Notes under the pieces: model-generated | Databases searched by the model: none | Seen by the model: only the letters and a program-made list of their open reading frames with translations | Told to the model about the DNA's origin: nothing | Assembly (NCBI GenBank): GCA_033239525.1 | Contig: BSYO01000010.1 | Span: 12,462,089-12,526,088, forward strand | Source of the DNA: Nepenthes gracilis | Lineage: Eukaryota > Streptophyta > Magnoliopsida > Caryophyllales > Nepenthaceae | DNA: 64,000 bases | Direction: 5' to 3' | Part shown: positions 1 to 13,699 of the stretch, in pieces | How positions within the stretch are numbered: the stretch's first letter is position 1 | Layout: the number at the start of each line of letters is the position of its first letter | Translations under genes and position numbers: made by a program

Positions 1-1339
1 CAAGCACACAGGAAGAATTTAGAAGCTGCAATTACAGAAAAAAGGAAACAGATAAATACTATATGACAAGGAGCAAAAAATCTTCAAGACAAAAGGAAGC
101 AGGGGGAAGAAAGAAAAACAAAAAGGAAAGTTTCTTTCAATTGAAAAAGGAAAGAAAAAAAGGACGAGAAGAAAGAGACTTCTGAGTGACACTGTAGAAG
201 GAAGAAAGAAGACAAGCAGTTCACGTACATGAGTAATTTTATTTCACTTTTTTGTTTCAATTTTTTAGCTGTTTTCTTTAGAGTTCTTTTTTTTTTAAAA
301 AAATTATTAATCAAATTCTTTAAAAATTAGAACTTTATTTAAAATGTTATTCGAATTTTTTTTCAGTACAAAGTATAAATTTTTCATTAAGTTATTGTTA
401 TTTTCACTCATTCAGAGACTTGAAAATTTCAATATCTTGTTGTAAGCCATTTGAAGATGATTAAGCTATTGAGATTGTGAAGAAGTGATGTGCTTCTTGT
501 TATCCTTTGATAACTTGACAAGTTTGATATTTGGTTGAAGTTGGGAATTTTTTGAAAGTTCATATCAAATAAATGTAGGGTTACTCAACTGATGTTAGTA
601 ATTAAAAAGAATTGGCTAAAACCTCACATTAATACAAGTTGGGAACTCTAGGAATCAATTAATATAATAGTATTTGAAATTATTTTGAATCACTGGTGTT
701 ACAAATTGAAAAGAATCAGTTAAAAGCCAGTGTCATTCATTTTGCAGTGAAAAGAAACTATATAAAAATCAACACCCACAATCATTGGATAAGGTTTACA
801 TCAAGATTATTTCATCACAGTACAATTCCAAGTTTTTTAAGTTGCCTTTGTTCAATTTGTGTATTTAGAGTTATTCATTGCTTTTTATTATTATGGCAAC
901 ACTTGTTTTCAATTTAACTGGTTTCACAATTTTTCATTAATTTCATAAATCGCTTTAAATTTTATTTAGTTGAATTTGTTGTTCACAATTCATTCAAAGT
1001 TGTCATCTTTTCACTATAATTTCTTTTCAAGTTTGAATTGTTCAACACAAAATCCAGAGGTTCACTTAGTTGTCATCAAATTAGATTATATCACAATAAC
1101 TCACAATAGATTTGAGGATTAGTCAAATCTATTGTGATTTACTAAAAAACTGCATCCCACTGCAATGCACTGGTAGGATTAGTCATACACCTATTTAGAG
1201 GTCAGTCACAAACTCACAATAGATTTGAGGATAAACAGAATCTGTTTATGACTTGGAATTCAGCTAAAATGAACTGAATTAAAGAAGCAGGAGTTCATCA
1301 GCTGAAGGCTAAAGCTGCTATGGACTGAAAATGACATCA
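1..1339. other. AT-rich intronic sequence (FTSH12 intron 11)
   Basis: Purine-rich at 80-200 and AT-rich elsewhere. The short frames have no recognisable protein similarity. Treated as part of intron 11 because exon 11 ends at 15,098 and no later exon was found. Confidence 0.45.
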
Positions 1340-1680
1340 ATTTGTTCCAGGAACCGAGAAAGGTCAAATGGCATGAAGTTTAATTATGTTGAAAGCACTT
1401 CTCCTGATGATTGTGTCCTCATTCTGAGGAAAAGATAGTGGAAGAGTCGAAATACTGGGAAAACTCTCAAATAGTGTATGTTCTGGGAGGCAAGGCAAGT
1501 GATCCCCCTATGTCACAATTTATTCAAGCCAAATGGAAAAACAATTCTAGATTTACATATGAAATATACTAAATTTCCAAATTTCAAACTGAGGAAGATA
1601 AAAGGGTCATTCAGATACCTGGCATTACATATCCTAGTTTGAGACTTTCATTGTCAGAGAATGAGGTATTGACATCCAGC
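1340..1680 (+). pseudogene. DUF4283-type ORF1 relic (LINE-associated)
   Basis: Broken frames read KFNYVESTSPDDCVLIL (about 1,370-1,430), then YWENSQIVYVLGGK and FIQAKWK (1,453-1,545), then SKFQTEEDK after a frame change. The order and spacing resemble the DUF4283 domain of plant LINE ORF1 or related retroelement proteins (W-x-N-S-x-V-x-Y-V-L-G, then F-I-x-x-x-W, then F-x-F-x-x-E-E-D). Stops and frameshifts show it is dead. No nearby endonuclease or RT was recognised, so the element class is uncertain. Confidence 0.5.
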
Positions 1681-3233
1681 ATTGTGTAGAATAAGTTAGA
1701 TTTCGATTCAGTTTAGTTTTGCTAGGTTAGTTGGATTCAGTTTTCCAACAAAACTTACGTTGTTGGGAAGCCAATACTTATTAATTCCTAATTGCGTTGA
1801 AACCAAAAAATCACTCATGCTGGAGTTGGGGGAAGCATAACCATTATCTAAGCTGGTTGGGGAAGGAAACTAATGGATAGACTGTTTGAAAGGTCCACAA
1901 TGAACGGACAACAGGATATGGCAATAATTAATGCAAAAAGTGGGGAAGAGAATTTCAATAGCAATGAGCTAGTGTATAATGTGGGCACATATTGAAAGAT
2001 GATTATTAACAAGAAGGTACAGTCTACTTACTAGACATTATCACAGATTGCCAAATGACTATTTAAATAAACCTACTAAAGTTCGTGCACTAAGCTCTTG
2101 CTAATCATCCAAAAGACCATAGGAAAAGAAAAAGAAGCCAAAGAACAAGAAAAATGAAGCAATTCAGCAAATCCATAAGAAAGATTATCCCCTGTACTAA
2201 GAAAACAAAGGGGCGTAGAGATCATGTGCTATGTAAACGTAATACACAGACAGATGTTGCCACATGTACAATTTAGTTGTCCAAAGAAGTATATGTAGAA
2301 TAGAGAATTGCCTACATGATACTAAAAGGTTTAAGGACGACATAAAAAAAAAAAAAAGACGGAAAGCAGACAAAACATCTACTTTACTCTATAATATCCC
2401 CAAGTAAAGAGAATAAGAGTTGTTACAAACTATTAGAGACAGAGATATTTTTTGATAATATTCTAGAATATGAATTCTAGTTATCCATAGTATAGGTGGA
2501 AGGAAAGTCCTAACTGTTGGTTGAGAATGTGTCATTTCTGGATAAATAGTGATCTCCTTATTTGAAAAGTCGCAACAAGCCAAACTAAGGCAAGAGAAAA
2601 GAAGCCAAAGTTGTAGTGAAACCAAGAGATTGGAGAGCCTTGTGAGCTCTAAAAGTGAACTTGTGGGTATATGTATTGGAGAGGTGCTTCATACTTTGTA
2701 TTCAAGGTTCTATAGTGAAATATATTTTCTATAAATGTCTTATATCTCTACACAATTAGGGTGGAAATATCGAGGAAAATGTAACTTATCTACCTCCACA
2801 GTGTGTGCTAGGCAAGTACCGTATGTCACAGTCAGTATATGCGACATTGAAAATCAGCTGTATGAGACTAAGACTTTTAAGGCCAACCTTTCACAATTCA
2901 AGGATATAATAATTCCGCCTAAAATACTTATGCACACGAGGATAGAAAGTCAAACCCCTCTAAATGAGTCCTATATCATCGAAAAATAGCTTCGAGGTTC
3001 CCACTTTTCTTAATCAAGCAGCTAGCAGCATATCAATTACTTTATGGCATCTGTCTTACTATCAAGTTAACACTTGCAATCAATAGGTTTTTATATCTCA
3101 CTCAACTCTTTCTTATGTATGGTCATTATAAAGAACCTCGCCAAATATAACACTCATGCTCTAGTACATCACTGGGAACTCATTAGTTCACCTGTGTACA
3201 CCACTCATGTTCATGACAGATTATCTCAACACT
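1681..3233. other. Unclassified intronic sequence with A-run
   Basis: Contains an A-rich run at about 2,343-2,357 and an 84-codon plus-strand frame (2,735-2,989) with no recognisable family. The A-run could mark the end of the ORF1 relic upstream, but no clear element boundary is visible. Confidence 0.35.
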
Positions 3234-3547
3234 TGACATTTAGATAATCTCGGATATCCTCTTGGATATCCTATCTCCAAAAATCTCTAGATTATTCAAG
3301 TGAATATTCTCCGTGATATTGGAATCTCCTAAATATATCCCTTGATGATTATGGTCTAGATTATGTAATATTTTCTCATTAGGAAGATTGTGTAAGATCA
3401 TGATATATTTCCCTTTCCACTTTCACAATTCACTAGAAGATACATAAGACATTCTCATGATATTATCTTCTTAGGATATATGTAGCACTTGTATAAAGTA
3501 TTGTATAGTGCACAAATGCAAGATAATAGAACAAATGACTTCTTTCA
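3234..3547 (+). repeat. 5' LTR of the Copia element
   Basis: Shares ordered blocks with 12,003-12,364, for example TGATTATGGTCTAGATTAT near 3,343 and 12,160, and TGCAAATGCAAG-type sequence near the end. Both copies end in CTTCTTTCA. It is about 48 bp shorter than the 3' copy. The start at TGACATT is a best guess. Confidence 0.75.
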
Positions 3548-4054
3548 TGATATCAGAGACACGGTTGAGCCTTCATAACTAAAAAATATTATCATTCTTA
3601 GCCTTCATTTTTTTGAAGATAAATCACTTCCCATCCAGACCTTCCTTGCTGAGAGATCCCACTATATTTGTTTCTAGTTGCAGGGTCTGTTTCTCCATTA
3701 CCACCAGTGCAATCTTTGCTTAGAACAACCTTAAAGCAATTGTGTGAAATCCATCTCAAGTAAGCATGTCTTACATTTGTAAAAATACTACGATTGATAC
3801 TGCAATGGAGTTGCCACAGAAGTAATCAACTTTTATAGACATCTAAAGTTTGTATCCATCCCACCAACTTAGGAGTAGGAACTATCTTCAATGGTCTCCA
3901 ATTGTAAGGAACTTGTTGAAAGGCAGAGGGAAACTAGGCCACTCAAATGGCACATATTCAAATCCCAAAGATCCAAGTTTTTCAGCAAAGGACGGGGAGG
4001 ATTCTATGATTATGTCTTAACTATGGAACTCTATGTAACCAGAGATTAGCAAAC

Positions 4055-7000
4055 ATGGTATGTTTCTCACAACAATGTAAGAATTACAACAGATTATATG
4101 CCAAACCTACTCTTAAGGTGCAAGATACATCCATAGTCTATGAAATCAAGACCAGGATTTCATCATCCAAACAAGGTACACTTTCTCTAACTGAATTTTA
4201 CAATCTCATAAAGGGTCTTTGTAAAGCCCGAGATCTTTCAATCAAACAAATCATAATTAATTAAGGTCAAAGGACGCAAAGAAGTCCGACATTTGGAGAA
4301 ATTCCTAAAAATGAAATATGTGAACTCGGAGACTTTTACCAATTTAAAGATTTCAGTGAAAAATTAAGGACAATGAATAGTGAAAACCAAGAAGCCGAGA
4401 ACTCACCCCGAAATGCCATAAAAATTTTTGTAAAAAACCGACTTCAATTCCGGTTAATAAAAGATAGAACCAATGATAGGGAACTAATTCAGTTAAGAAA
4501 TTCTCACTCGATTAGTAAGTAAATTAAATTCGGTTGATTACAATGTGACCCAATCACCCAAATTAGACCCGATTAGTAACCGAAATAATTTCGATTGATT
4601 AAATTTAGTACAAATCAAATTATTTAAGTAAAATTCAATATATTCTGGAACCCCACAGACACGGCAGCATACCGTATCACACCTGCCAGCCCAATATATA
4701 AGCTGAAACTTTTAGGATTCAGCGAGTAAGGGGCACGGCAGCTTAGGACTCCAAGTAAATACAAAGATTTAACAGCTGTAAATATATATATATTTTATGA
4801 CTTAGTCAAATAAGGATACTTTGACAATATTTAAGAAATCCCACATACACACTACACGACACAGCAGCTGTATAAATATATAAATATATAGTAGAATTCA
4901 GCAAGGAAAAAGACACGAGCAGCTGTATAATTTACAAGATAATTTGGTAGCAGCTTGGGGCAATTAAATATATGACAAATCAATAAAAAGGGGCAGCCTC
5001 CTTAGCAGTACAGCAACCCCCAAAACGTAGCGATATCTGGGGAAATAAGAAGCAGCTTATAGCTGCTTAGCTCGGCCAAACTTCAGCAAATAGCTGAAGC
5101 AAACCGTGCAGCTGCATCAGCTTCCCATATCAGCACCAAAGCCTCATGGCATCACCAGCTTTCCACGCCAGCTGCAGCAGCTATTTTAAAGGGCATGTGC
5201 AGATATTAAATTGCACAAGAGCAGCCCCAATGTTTAGCCAAAATAATGAAGGAAAGCAGCTCACAAGCTGCAAACTGTGAGCCGCTGAATTTTGCATCAG
5301 CTCCAGCCAAGTTGGCTGCAGCAGCAGCCGAAATTCAAGGGAGCTGCAGCCAGTTTTGACTTCAGCAATGCAGTAGCAAACCATGGCAAGTAGGAGCTGC
5401 TTATGTCATTCAATTAATTACCAATCAAAAGCCTCCATTAGGCAGAATATAAAATTTACACACAGCCAAGTAGGGGAAGACTCAGCAGGCCACATGGCTG
5501 TAATTCTGGAGGAGAAGAATATGAGGTGTCAGCTGAGCTAATGACTCAGCCCCTCAAAGTTGATTAATATAAGAGTGTGTGAGGAGGTGAGGAGAAAAAA
5601 AAAAGAAAGGAAACCGTGGGAAGAAAAGAGGGAAAAACAGAAAAGAAAGAAGGAAGAACAGAGGGAACCGAGAGAGAAGAAAAAGAGCAGAACAGGGAAA
5701 TCAGTAGGACAGCAAGGAATTTGCTAAAATCTTGGCAAGGGTACCTTAAATCCTTCTTCCTTTGGTGTTGTTTATTGTTAAATCCTTCAAGTATTATTGT
5801 TCTAATACTTGTCTTGTGTTAAATTCGTGCACATATTATTATGAAAACATGAGATTTACTCAGCTGGAACCATTGAGCAAAAATCTACAGTTGCACAGTT
5901 TCTGAACTTTGGCTAAACCGGTGACCAAATGATCACCAAACCCGCCCAAATTTGGTATAAAACTAGCTTAATATCTTACCTACCTCGTGACCAAATGGCT
6001 CATAAAAATGAGCTGGACAGGTCAGTGAACTGGGTCCAAGAACAGCAAGAGGTCTTGCTGAACTGAAACAGGATGCAGTTGGAAATCAGCCTCTGAACCG
6101 GGCTCCAAATTGGCCAAGCCAGCCATGATATAAACTTAAGTGCCTTTACAATAATGTTCAAGGGTTTCCCCCCATAAAATTTGACCCCGAATTGGTCACG
6201 ATTTGATCACCAAATCTGCTGCAATGGAAGTTGCTGAAACAGAATTCTGACTTGTGGATGATGACCCGAACCAGCTGTAAAATCAACTTGGTCCGGTCCC
6301 GAGTTAAACATATTATTAAACTAGAGTCTATTAGGTGTAATTTGACTCCTTGGACTGGTCCAGAACCGGTCTTAAAAGGGCCATAAAAATCGGAATAACC
6401 AAACTGGTCCTAAAGCCTCCCTGCTGATGCTGAATTAACAGTTTGGGAAAGGTGAACCAAACCGGACCCAATTCAGTTGAGTTAGGGGCTGGCCCAGCCA
6501 TATTATCATGTACACTAGTTGACCTACCCACCAGTAAAATGGCTGTCCAAAACACTTAAAAATGGATACTAAATTGGACCCCCAAAGTTCTCCAGAACCG
6601 GGTCAGCATCCCTAATGCTGTGGCTGGCAGTTCAGAAAGAAGGACTGAACCGGCCATGAACCAACCAATTGAATTAAGAGCCGGTGTGGACATCATATAA
6701 TCTACTAAGCCTAATCTAGTTACCATTAAAACGGCCACCTCAAACTCCTTGAGGAGGGCATTGAATTGGCCACTTAAACTAGACCTAGTCGAGTTCAGCC
6801 GGTTAAATGCTGAACCTGGCAGCATATAAAACCAAGATGAACCAGCCCAACTGGCACCCAATTTAATTTAAGAATGTTAGGATAATGTTAAAATATTAGC
6901 ATGTAAATTTAACCCAAATTGGACATCGAACTGACCCCAAATCGGCCACCCGACCATTAGATCGGTCATGAGCCGATAACCAAGTCCGAAAGTGATTATT

Positions 7001-8736
7001 CTAAAATTAATTAAGGAAAATTAACCCAAATCAACCCCATCGGAATATCGAACCGGCATCTGAACCAGCCAAATATATAATGATAAATCTGAATTTTTGC
7101 ATATGAAAAAGTTTAGTGATAAAGCTACTAAAACGGATAATGCATTAATTTTTATTATAAGTTATAGTTTGTTTGTATTATTGCATCTTATATTTGACAC
7201 TATGGGAATTTGTATGGAGACTTTGTCAGTTTGATCTTTGATTTGGATAAGTATTTTCTCCCAGAATTGCGGAAATAAAGGAATACGAACTATGAACAGT
7301 GTGAAAGCTTCCATATAAAGTTTTGAGCATTGATTAAGAAACTGGACTAGGAATGACTTCCGATAATATTCCCTGGCATACCACTAATGTTAGTGAAAAC
7401 TCAATGATTACTCTGGCCGTTATCCTGGCCGCGTATTGGAGCGGATAATATCCTTGGCACGCCTTGGGATATTACAGTAGAAACTTGGGGACTGCCCCCT
7501 ACATCCACGAGGGGAAACTTTTGGTGGCAATTGAACATTGGGCCCATATACTGGGTTATAAGTATACAACAAATTGGACATTGGCCTTAGATTGCGTGGT
7601 ATATCGCAATCTTTTCCTCGAGTATCGCTCCGTTCGCTGGTAAGGCCTACTAACTCTAATCCCTAAAGATGAATAATAAGTAAGAACTCAAAAATAAAGA
7701 ACTAAAGGAATCATGCATCGTATTCGTATGATATCTGTATATGTGGCTATTTTGAGTATAAAATATGCATGTCTTTACTTATTTGTACATTGTTGAGCAT
7801 TTGGCTTACTCACCGTTTTTCCTAACCCCTCAGATGGAAGGAACAAGTTGGTATCTGGTGATCAAAGTGGCGCAACGGAAGGTGATTAGGATAAAACAAT
7901 GATGAATTGTAATTTTTGATGTAAGGAATGTACTTGATCTTGAAATGAATAAAATGTCCTTTGATGTTAATCTTTTAATGCTTCCGCAAATTTTTATGGA
8001 TATTACTAGTGCTTCCGCAGATTTGATAGTGATGAATTTTGATCCCTAATAGCATCTTTAAAGAATCCAACACCGTAATTAAGTCATACGGGGTTGGATA
8101 GATCCTGTGTATAAGACTGATTTTTATATTGGACTTATATGAAATATGTAATATTCATGGACGTCCTATTAAGGTTAAATGGGGACTCAGGCCGTCATAG
8201 TCTTTCCCTAGAAATAGACTATTATCAAGATTTCAAGATGAAGTGCACTGAGGATACCAAAAACTCAAAGATCTTAAGAAGAGAGGATTTTCGAATTCTT
8301 TGCTGGACTAAATATGGATATGACCATCTGAGTCCAAGCCCTTGGCAAAGAGAAGTTGGTACCATTAACCAAAGTGTTTGCAATGAGCATAAGAAAGTAG
8401 AAGGTTGGTCATGCTAGAACTATAACCATCCAAGGTACAGATACAATCACTAAGTTTGAAGGAGGCAAAGCCAACCCAATGGGAAATCAGGCAGCCAATG
8501 GAAAACACAAGGTTGATGGGACTAAAGTACCCAATCCTAGCTCGGAAGGACAATGGTATAGCTATTGGAAGAAACCACAGCACACAAAGGAAATTTGCTT
8601 CAAACTTTATGGCAAGGTTCAATTGTTGAGCCGAAATGGTGGATTTCAGAGGCAACCACAAACCAACGTCACCAATGGAGAGAGGCCCTCTCTAGAAGAT
8701 GAATCTCCACACACCACTGTGAATTGTCAACTATGA
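4055..8736 (+). pseudogene. Copia gag relic, interrupted by nested LTR element
   Basis: Before the insertion the frame reads VYEIKTRISSSKQGTLSLTE and FYNLIKGL. After it the frame resumes with DYYQDFKMKC, as in Copia gag (UBN2-type). Removing 4,220-8,199 plus one copy of GTCTT restores the reading frame across the junction. Downstream, a degenerate zinc knuckle appears at about 8,560-8,620 (KPQHTKEICFKLYG). The first Cys positions of the knuckle are mutated, and stops follow. Confidence 0.8.
4220..8199 (+). mobile_element. 3,980-bp solo-LTR-like insertion with GTCTT target-site duplication
   Basis: Bounded by TGTAAAGCCCG at the start and GGCCGTCATA at the end, with GTCTT at 4,215-4,219 and 8,200-8,204. 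It holds no gag or pol coding that I recognise. A purine-rich leader-like stretch lies at 5,580-5,710. A late segment (7,420-7,850) includes GGATAATATCC, GGGATATTAC and a CTTACTCACCG block. The ends and the late blocks recur in other fragments of this window (about 58.0-61.8 kb), suggesting one long-LTR Gypsy family. A solo LTR or a non-autonomous element fits best. Confidence 0.7.
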
Positions 8737-8859
8737 AAGGAGCAATTGATAAGCTCTAAGATCTGCTAAACTCTCTGAATCAACCATCTAGTACATACTC
8801 ATTTGTGAATTCAAGTCCCTGAATTCTTTTACCTTTAGTGCCTCAGTCTCATCTCATTC

Positions 8860-11800
8860 TAACTCTTGGTAATAGATTCAGGAGCCACAGACAACATGAC
8901 CTTTTTCTCTATCTAATTCAACACTTTTAAACCATGTCCAGGGAAATAATTATTATGGCCTATAGATTTCATTGTAGTCACAGGCCATGACACTGCAAAT
9001 CTAATTCTTTCATTAACTGTACACAATGTTTTACATGTCCCAAAAATATTCACAAATTTTATTTCCTTTTATCGCATCACAAAAAATTTGGAGTGCAGAG
9101 TCACATTTTTTGATACCCATTGCCTTTTTCGGGATCAAATCATAGGGAGGACGATTGAATTTGCTAAGAAAGAAGTGAACTCTACTGCATTAAGGAAATG
9201 AGTGGCAGAGAAGGACAAGCACAACGACTATCCCTAGCTTATGCAACTGATCCTACCAACTCCAAGATTTGGCTCTAGCACCTATCCCTTGCGAACCCCC
9301 CTTCCATCTCATCAAAAACATGTTCTCCTCTTTATTTCAAAACATCAATGTCAATGATTTCCATTGTTTTACGTGTGAATTTACATAACACCATCATGTT
9401 TCATATCCTCTAAGTTACACACTATATATTACGAATTACTCTTTAATTCACACTTACAATTAGATCCCTCTAGAATTCCAATGTAACTAGATGTAAGTGG
9501 TTCATCAACTTCATCGACAATTGCACTAGGACAATATAGGCATTCCTTATGAAAGACAAATCTAAGATAGCAACACCATACTATCATTTCATAAATTAGT
9601 TCATACTCAATTTGGAGTAACCATCAAAAGAATTAAATCCAACAATACTTATAACTACTTTAATCAAACCCTGTCATTCTTCTTTCACAATAAGAAGATT
9701 ATTCATAAAACCTCTTGTGAGAACACACTAGAATGCTAAAAAATCATAGCTATATAACCACCCTTACTTCTTCTTGAAATTCATATAGCTAACAAACTAC
9801 CAATAAAAGTGTTTGGATGAACCTCCTTTGTCTACATTCACTCACCTAACAGGGGCAAGCTTGACTTGATAACATTAAAATGCATCTTTCTTGGGTACTC
9901 AAATACAAAGAAGGGGGCATTAGTGCTTTCTTCCTCTAACAATGAAAATTTGTGTTTCTGTTATGTTTAGTGAAACCAAGCCTTACTTCCAAAGTTCACC
10001 TCTTTAACTTCAAATGAAGAAATCTAGAGAAAATAAGGATGCTTTGGAAAAACTTCCACCTATCTCTTACCTACTGGACTTCCCATAATAATAGTTACAC
10101 AGAAAAATCAACCAAACACACACAAAAAAAAAAAAAAAAAAAAGTAGCTAAGACACTCATGCCTGAAGCCTCTAGATATGCAACAAAACAACAGCTAAAC
10201 AAATAACCCAAGATGACTTGACTAACCTGCCCAACAAAAGCCTCTCCAAGGGAAATCGGCTATGAATCTTGAAAAGTTATTACGAGTCTCCTCATAAAGG
10301 GAAAAGTCAACTCCTCCACCCAAGCAAAGTCATGATTCCACTTCAAATATTGATCCTACTCAATCCTCTATTTCTTGTGACATTGAAAACAAGTTAGGTA
10401 ATAATGATTTGTAAAATTTGAACCTACCTATAGCCATGAGAAAAGGTACCTAATCAAATGCCCAACACCTAATATTTCACTATGTTTCCTCTTATAATAT
10501 TCTTCACAGCATAAATATTTCCTTGTGCCTATTGATTCTATTTGAATTTCCCAAACCATTCATAAGGCACTAAGGGATGAGAATGGGGTACGAGTTATGA
10601 AAGATAAAATGAGTACTCTAGAAAGGAACAAAGCATGAAAAATTGTTCATCTTCCCCAAAAAAAAAAAAATGATCAATGACTGTAAGTGGGTGTTTAAGC
10701 TTACATACAAAACCAAATGGCTCACTAGAAAGGCATAAAGCAAGGCTAGTAGTAAAAAGGATACACCGAAACGTATTGGATGGATAAGAAAGAAACCTTT
10801 AACCCCCATTGCAAAGATTAACACTGTGTGGGTGCATTTCTCTCTTGCGGCTAATCTTGGTTGGGACTTGGAACAGTTTGATATTAAAAATAAGTTTCTA
10901 CATGGAGGCTTGGAAGAACAGGTATAAATTGGAACCAGTTTATTTGGCAATAACAAAGCATTGGCTAAAGAAGGTCTTGTATGGCTTGAAACAATCTCCT
11001 CGAGCATGGTTTGGAAAGTTTACAAAAGCTATGTGTAACATGAGACACAAGCAAATCAATGAGATCTTACATTGTTTATTAAGCATTTAGCTAGAAAAGT
11101 AAGGAATTTATTTGAACACATTGGTGATATTATTATGCCAAGGAACTATTTGGGTGAATTGAGGTAGCCTACTCAGAGGAAGGCATCTTTGCATCACGCT
11201 AGAAGTACATATTGACCTCTTCAGAGAGACTATAAATATCACAGCAAGGCAGCAACTGCCATAATTGAGCATGACCATATGTTGGGGGAACAAGGCAAGG
11301 TTCGGCCGATTGACCAAGGAAAATACCGACGACTTGTAGGGAAGCTAATTTGCCTCTCACATACTCGGTCTAATATCGCATTTGCAGTTAGTATAGTGAA
11401 CCAATTCATGCATGAGTCGAAGGAGAAACATATGCAAACAGCCTAGAAAATCATACACTTCTTGAAAACAACATAGGGAAAAGGAGTCCTATTTAAGATT
11501 TGTGGATGACCACAACTAAAAGCATACATCTATACAAACTATGCAAATTTCCGTACTAGACAGAAGATCCACATCCAACTAATGCACATTCCTTAGGGAA
11601 ACTTTAACACTTAAACAAGCAAGAAACAACACATAATAGCAAAATTGAGCACAAAGGCCAAATTTAGAGCTATGGCACAAGTATATGTGAACTACTACAC
11701 TTGAAGAGCATCCTCATTGTCATGAAGATATGGATTAAGAGAACTATGAAATTCTACCATGATAAGAAGTCATCTATCAATATTGCTCACAATCCTATGG

Positions 11801-11945
11801 AAAACAACCAAACCAAACATATTGAGGTGGACACACTTTAGCAAAGAAAATCTTGATGGTGGTCTCATTAATACTCCACAAATGCTGCCAAGCAAGCAGC
11901 AAGTTGATGTACTAATGAAAAGACTGCCAACTTCAAGGTTCTAAA
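8860..11945 (+). pseudogene. Copia pol relics: protease, integrase, RT, RNase H
   Basis: The protease motif DSGATDNMT occurs at about 8,875. RT remnants at 10,880-11,010 include YLAI..HWLKKVLYGLKQSPRAW, the conserved Copia YGLKQSPRAW block. At 11,300-11,460 KYRRLVGKLICLSHTR and NIAFAVSIVNQFMH match the region just before RNase H. Frames are broken throughout and no complete domain survives. Confidence 0.8.
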
Positions 11946-12002
11946 AACTTACGAGCAAGATGGGCATGGAAAACATCCACTCATCACCAGGGGGAGGAAA
12001 GC

Positions 12003-12364
12003 TGAAATAATCCTGGAAATACTGTAGATATATTAATCTCAAATAATCTCTTGATTATTCAGGAGAATGTTTTCCCCAATATTAGAGATTTTCTAAACAT
12101 CTCCTATCTTAGATAATCTCTCCATTATTCAATAGAACATCTGCTAAATATCTCCCTTAATGATTATGGTCTAGATTATATAATATCTTCTCAATGGGAA
12201 TATTGTTAAGATAATTTAATATTCTTCTTTCTTCTTTTGTGATTAATTAAGAGATATATGAGATGTTGTCATGAACTTGATTATCTCCTTAGAATGTTTT
12301 AATCATTTGTATGAGTATTTTATATTGTGCAAATGCAAGTTAATAAAATGAAAAACTTCTTTCA
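12003..12364 (+). repeat. 3' LTR of the Copia element
   Basis: Begins TGAAATAATCC immediately after a purine-rich tract and ends CTTCTTTCA, matching the end of the 5' copy. Its divergence from the 5' copy indicates an old insertion. Confidence 0.75.
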
Positions 12365-13699
12365 CTCGGGCACTTAATGCGTTATGCCCGATATTGTCCC
12401 CAATGCATATGAAGGCAAATCACTTCATAATTCAAACATACTCACATGCATCAACCCTAGGATTTCAACAAGTATCATACTCAGCAACTATAATATTAAT
12501 CTCGAGTAGCACATCTCAACTCATTCCGTGCTTTCAACTTTACAAGGATCTGATCAACCCAAGACTCCCAGCTCGTTTCTCACCTTAGGAAGCCTCAAGT
12601 ATGGCATATGAAAACTCTTCCAGAATGCAACTGAGGGTCTAAACCTCCATCATGAATATAATCCACACTACTGAGACCTTCAGCACTCACTAGATAGCGC
12701 CCACTTTGAACCTGGCCTCATGGACTCTCTATTGTCCTTGCGACATCCCGAGAGCCCATCCCCCATCACAAGATAGCTCACTTAGAAGATGTGTAGTGCC
12801 TAGATGCACTACAACACCTCCACAGATAGTTGAGAGCTTGAACACTATGTCCCCCCTATATAGGATATTAGACAGTTATAGAATTTTCAATAATTTGCCT
12901 TGGATTGTCTCAACTTTCAAAATAAGATATCTGATTATTCTACAACTATAACATTCCATCTAAATTTACCATAATTCGTAGAAAAATTAAAGCAGTTGGG
13001 AAAATTTATTTGAAAATTATTCCAACTAGATCAGATTTTAACATCAGCAGGTGACATAAAATGGCATCTTGTGGCAACATGCTGCTCCACAAAACAAGCT
13101 ACTAATCTGCCTAGTTCCTAAAATATAAATCTAGTAGTCACATTAAACAAACACACGCACGCACACACACACAAGCACATGCATGTACGCAGGAATGAGT
13201 TGGCTGCCATAACACTGCAGTTAAACAGGTTGCACAGGATACATGTAGTCATTACAGCAATTTTCTTCCTGGTTATTGGCTCTGTGAGTGCAGTCGATAT
13301 GCACCTAAAGTTGTTGGAGGACCTGGGGGCAACGGAATGGACTGCGTGGAACATTAGAATCCTCAACAAAGACCATAAACAAAATGAAATAAAAGCTTTG
13401 ATTAGAAGGGATACCATAGTCAACTATCTATTCTAAAAGAATGTTAAAGCTCAAAGTTTCAAAAAAGTAGCATATAAGATGAATAAAAATGGTGGCCTGA
13501 ATAACTTTAGGGATAAATTTTCACAACCCGACTAATTTTGCCTAACAATCAAAAGTAACACTTCCTAAATTCCCTACAATTGTATCTACTAATTTTTCAA
13601 CGTTTCCATTCAGCTTTCTAATAAGAAAGAAAAGGTTTTAATTGAAACATAAAAAATGAAATAAAGAAACTTAAATAATCAATTATCTAATAATCTATA
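12365..13699. other. Unclassified intronic sequence with CA-rich microsatellite
   Basis: Contains a short AC-rich microsatellite (about 13,145-13,175) and overlapping short frames on both strands with no family resemblance. No further element ends were identified. Confidence 0.35.

Larger units (their letters stand above)
3234..12364 (+). mobile_element. Degenerate Copia LTR retrotransposon, split by a nested insertion
   Basis: Two diverged LTRs (3,234-3,547 and 12,003-12,364) flank gag, protease, integrase and RT/RNase H relics in Copia order on the plus strand, antisense to FTSH12. A primer-binding-like site TATCAGAGAC follows the 5' LTR at about 3,551. A purine tract (GGGGGAGGAAAGC) ends immediately before the 3' LTR. 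Flanking 5-bp sequences do not match, so target-site duplications are lost or the 5' LTR is truncated. Many stops show it is inactive. A 3,980-bp LTR-like element interrupts gag. Confidence 0.85.

Noticed and set aside
5616..5822. Lys/Glu-rich frame of 68 codons
   Set aside because: It is a translation of the purine-rich leader of the nested LTR-like element, not a protein gene.
6331..6861. Two adjacent minus-strand frames (74 and 101 codons)
   Set aside because: Repeated 'CCGG..AACC' words give similar peptides in both. They sit inside the LTR-like insertion and have no domain.
13118..13436. Overlapping frames of 101 (minus) and 85 (plus) codons
   Set aside because: No family resemblance, no splice context fitting FTSH12, and they overlap a CA microsatellite.
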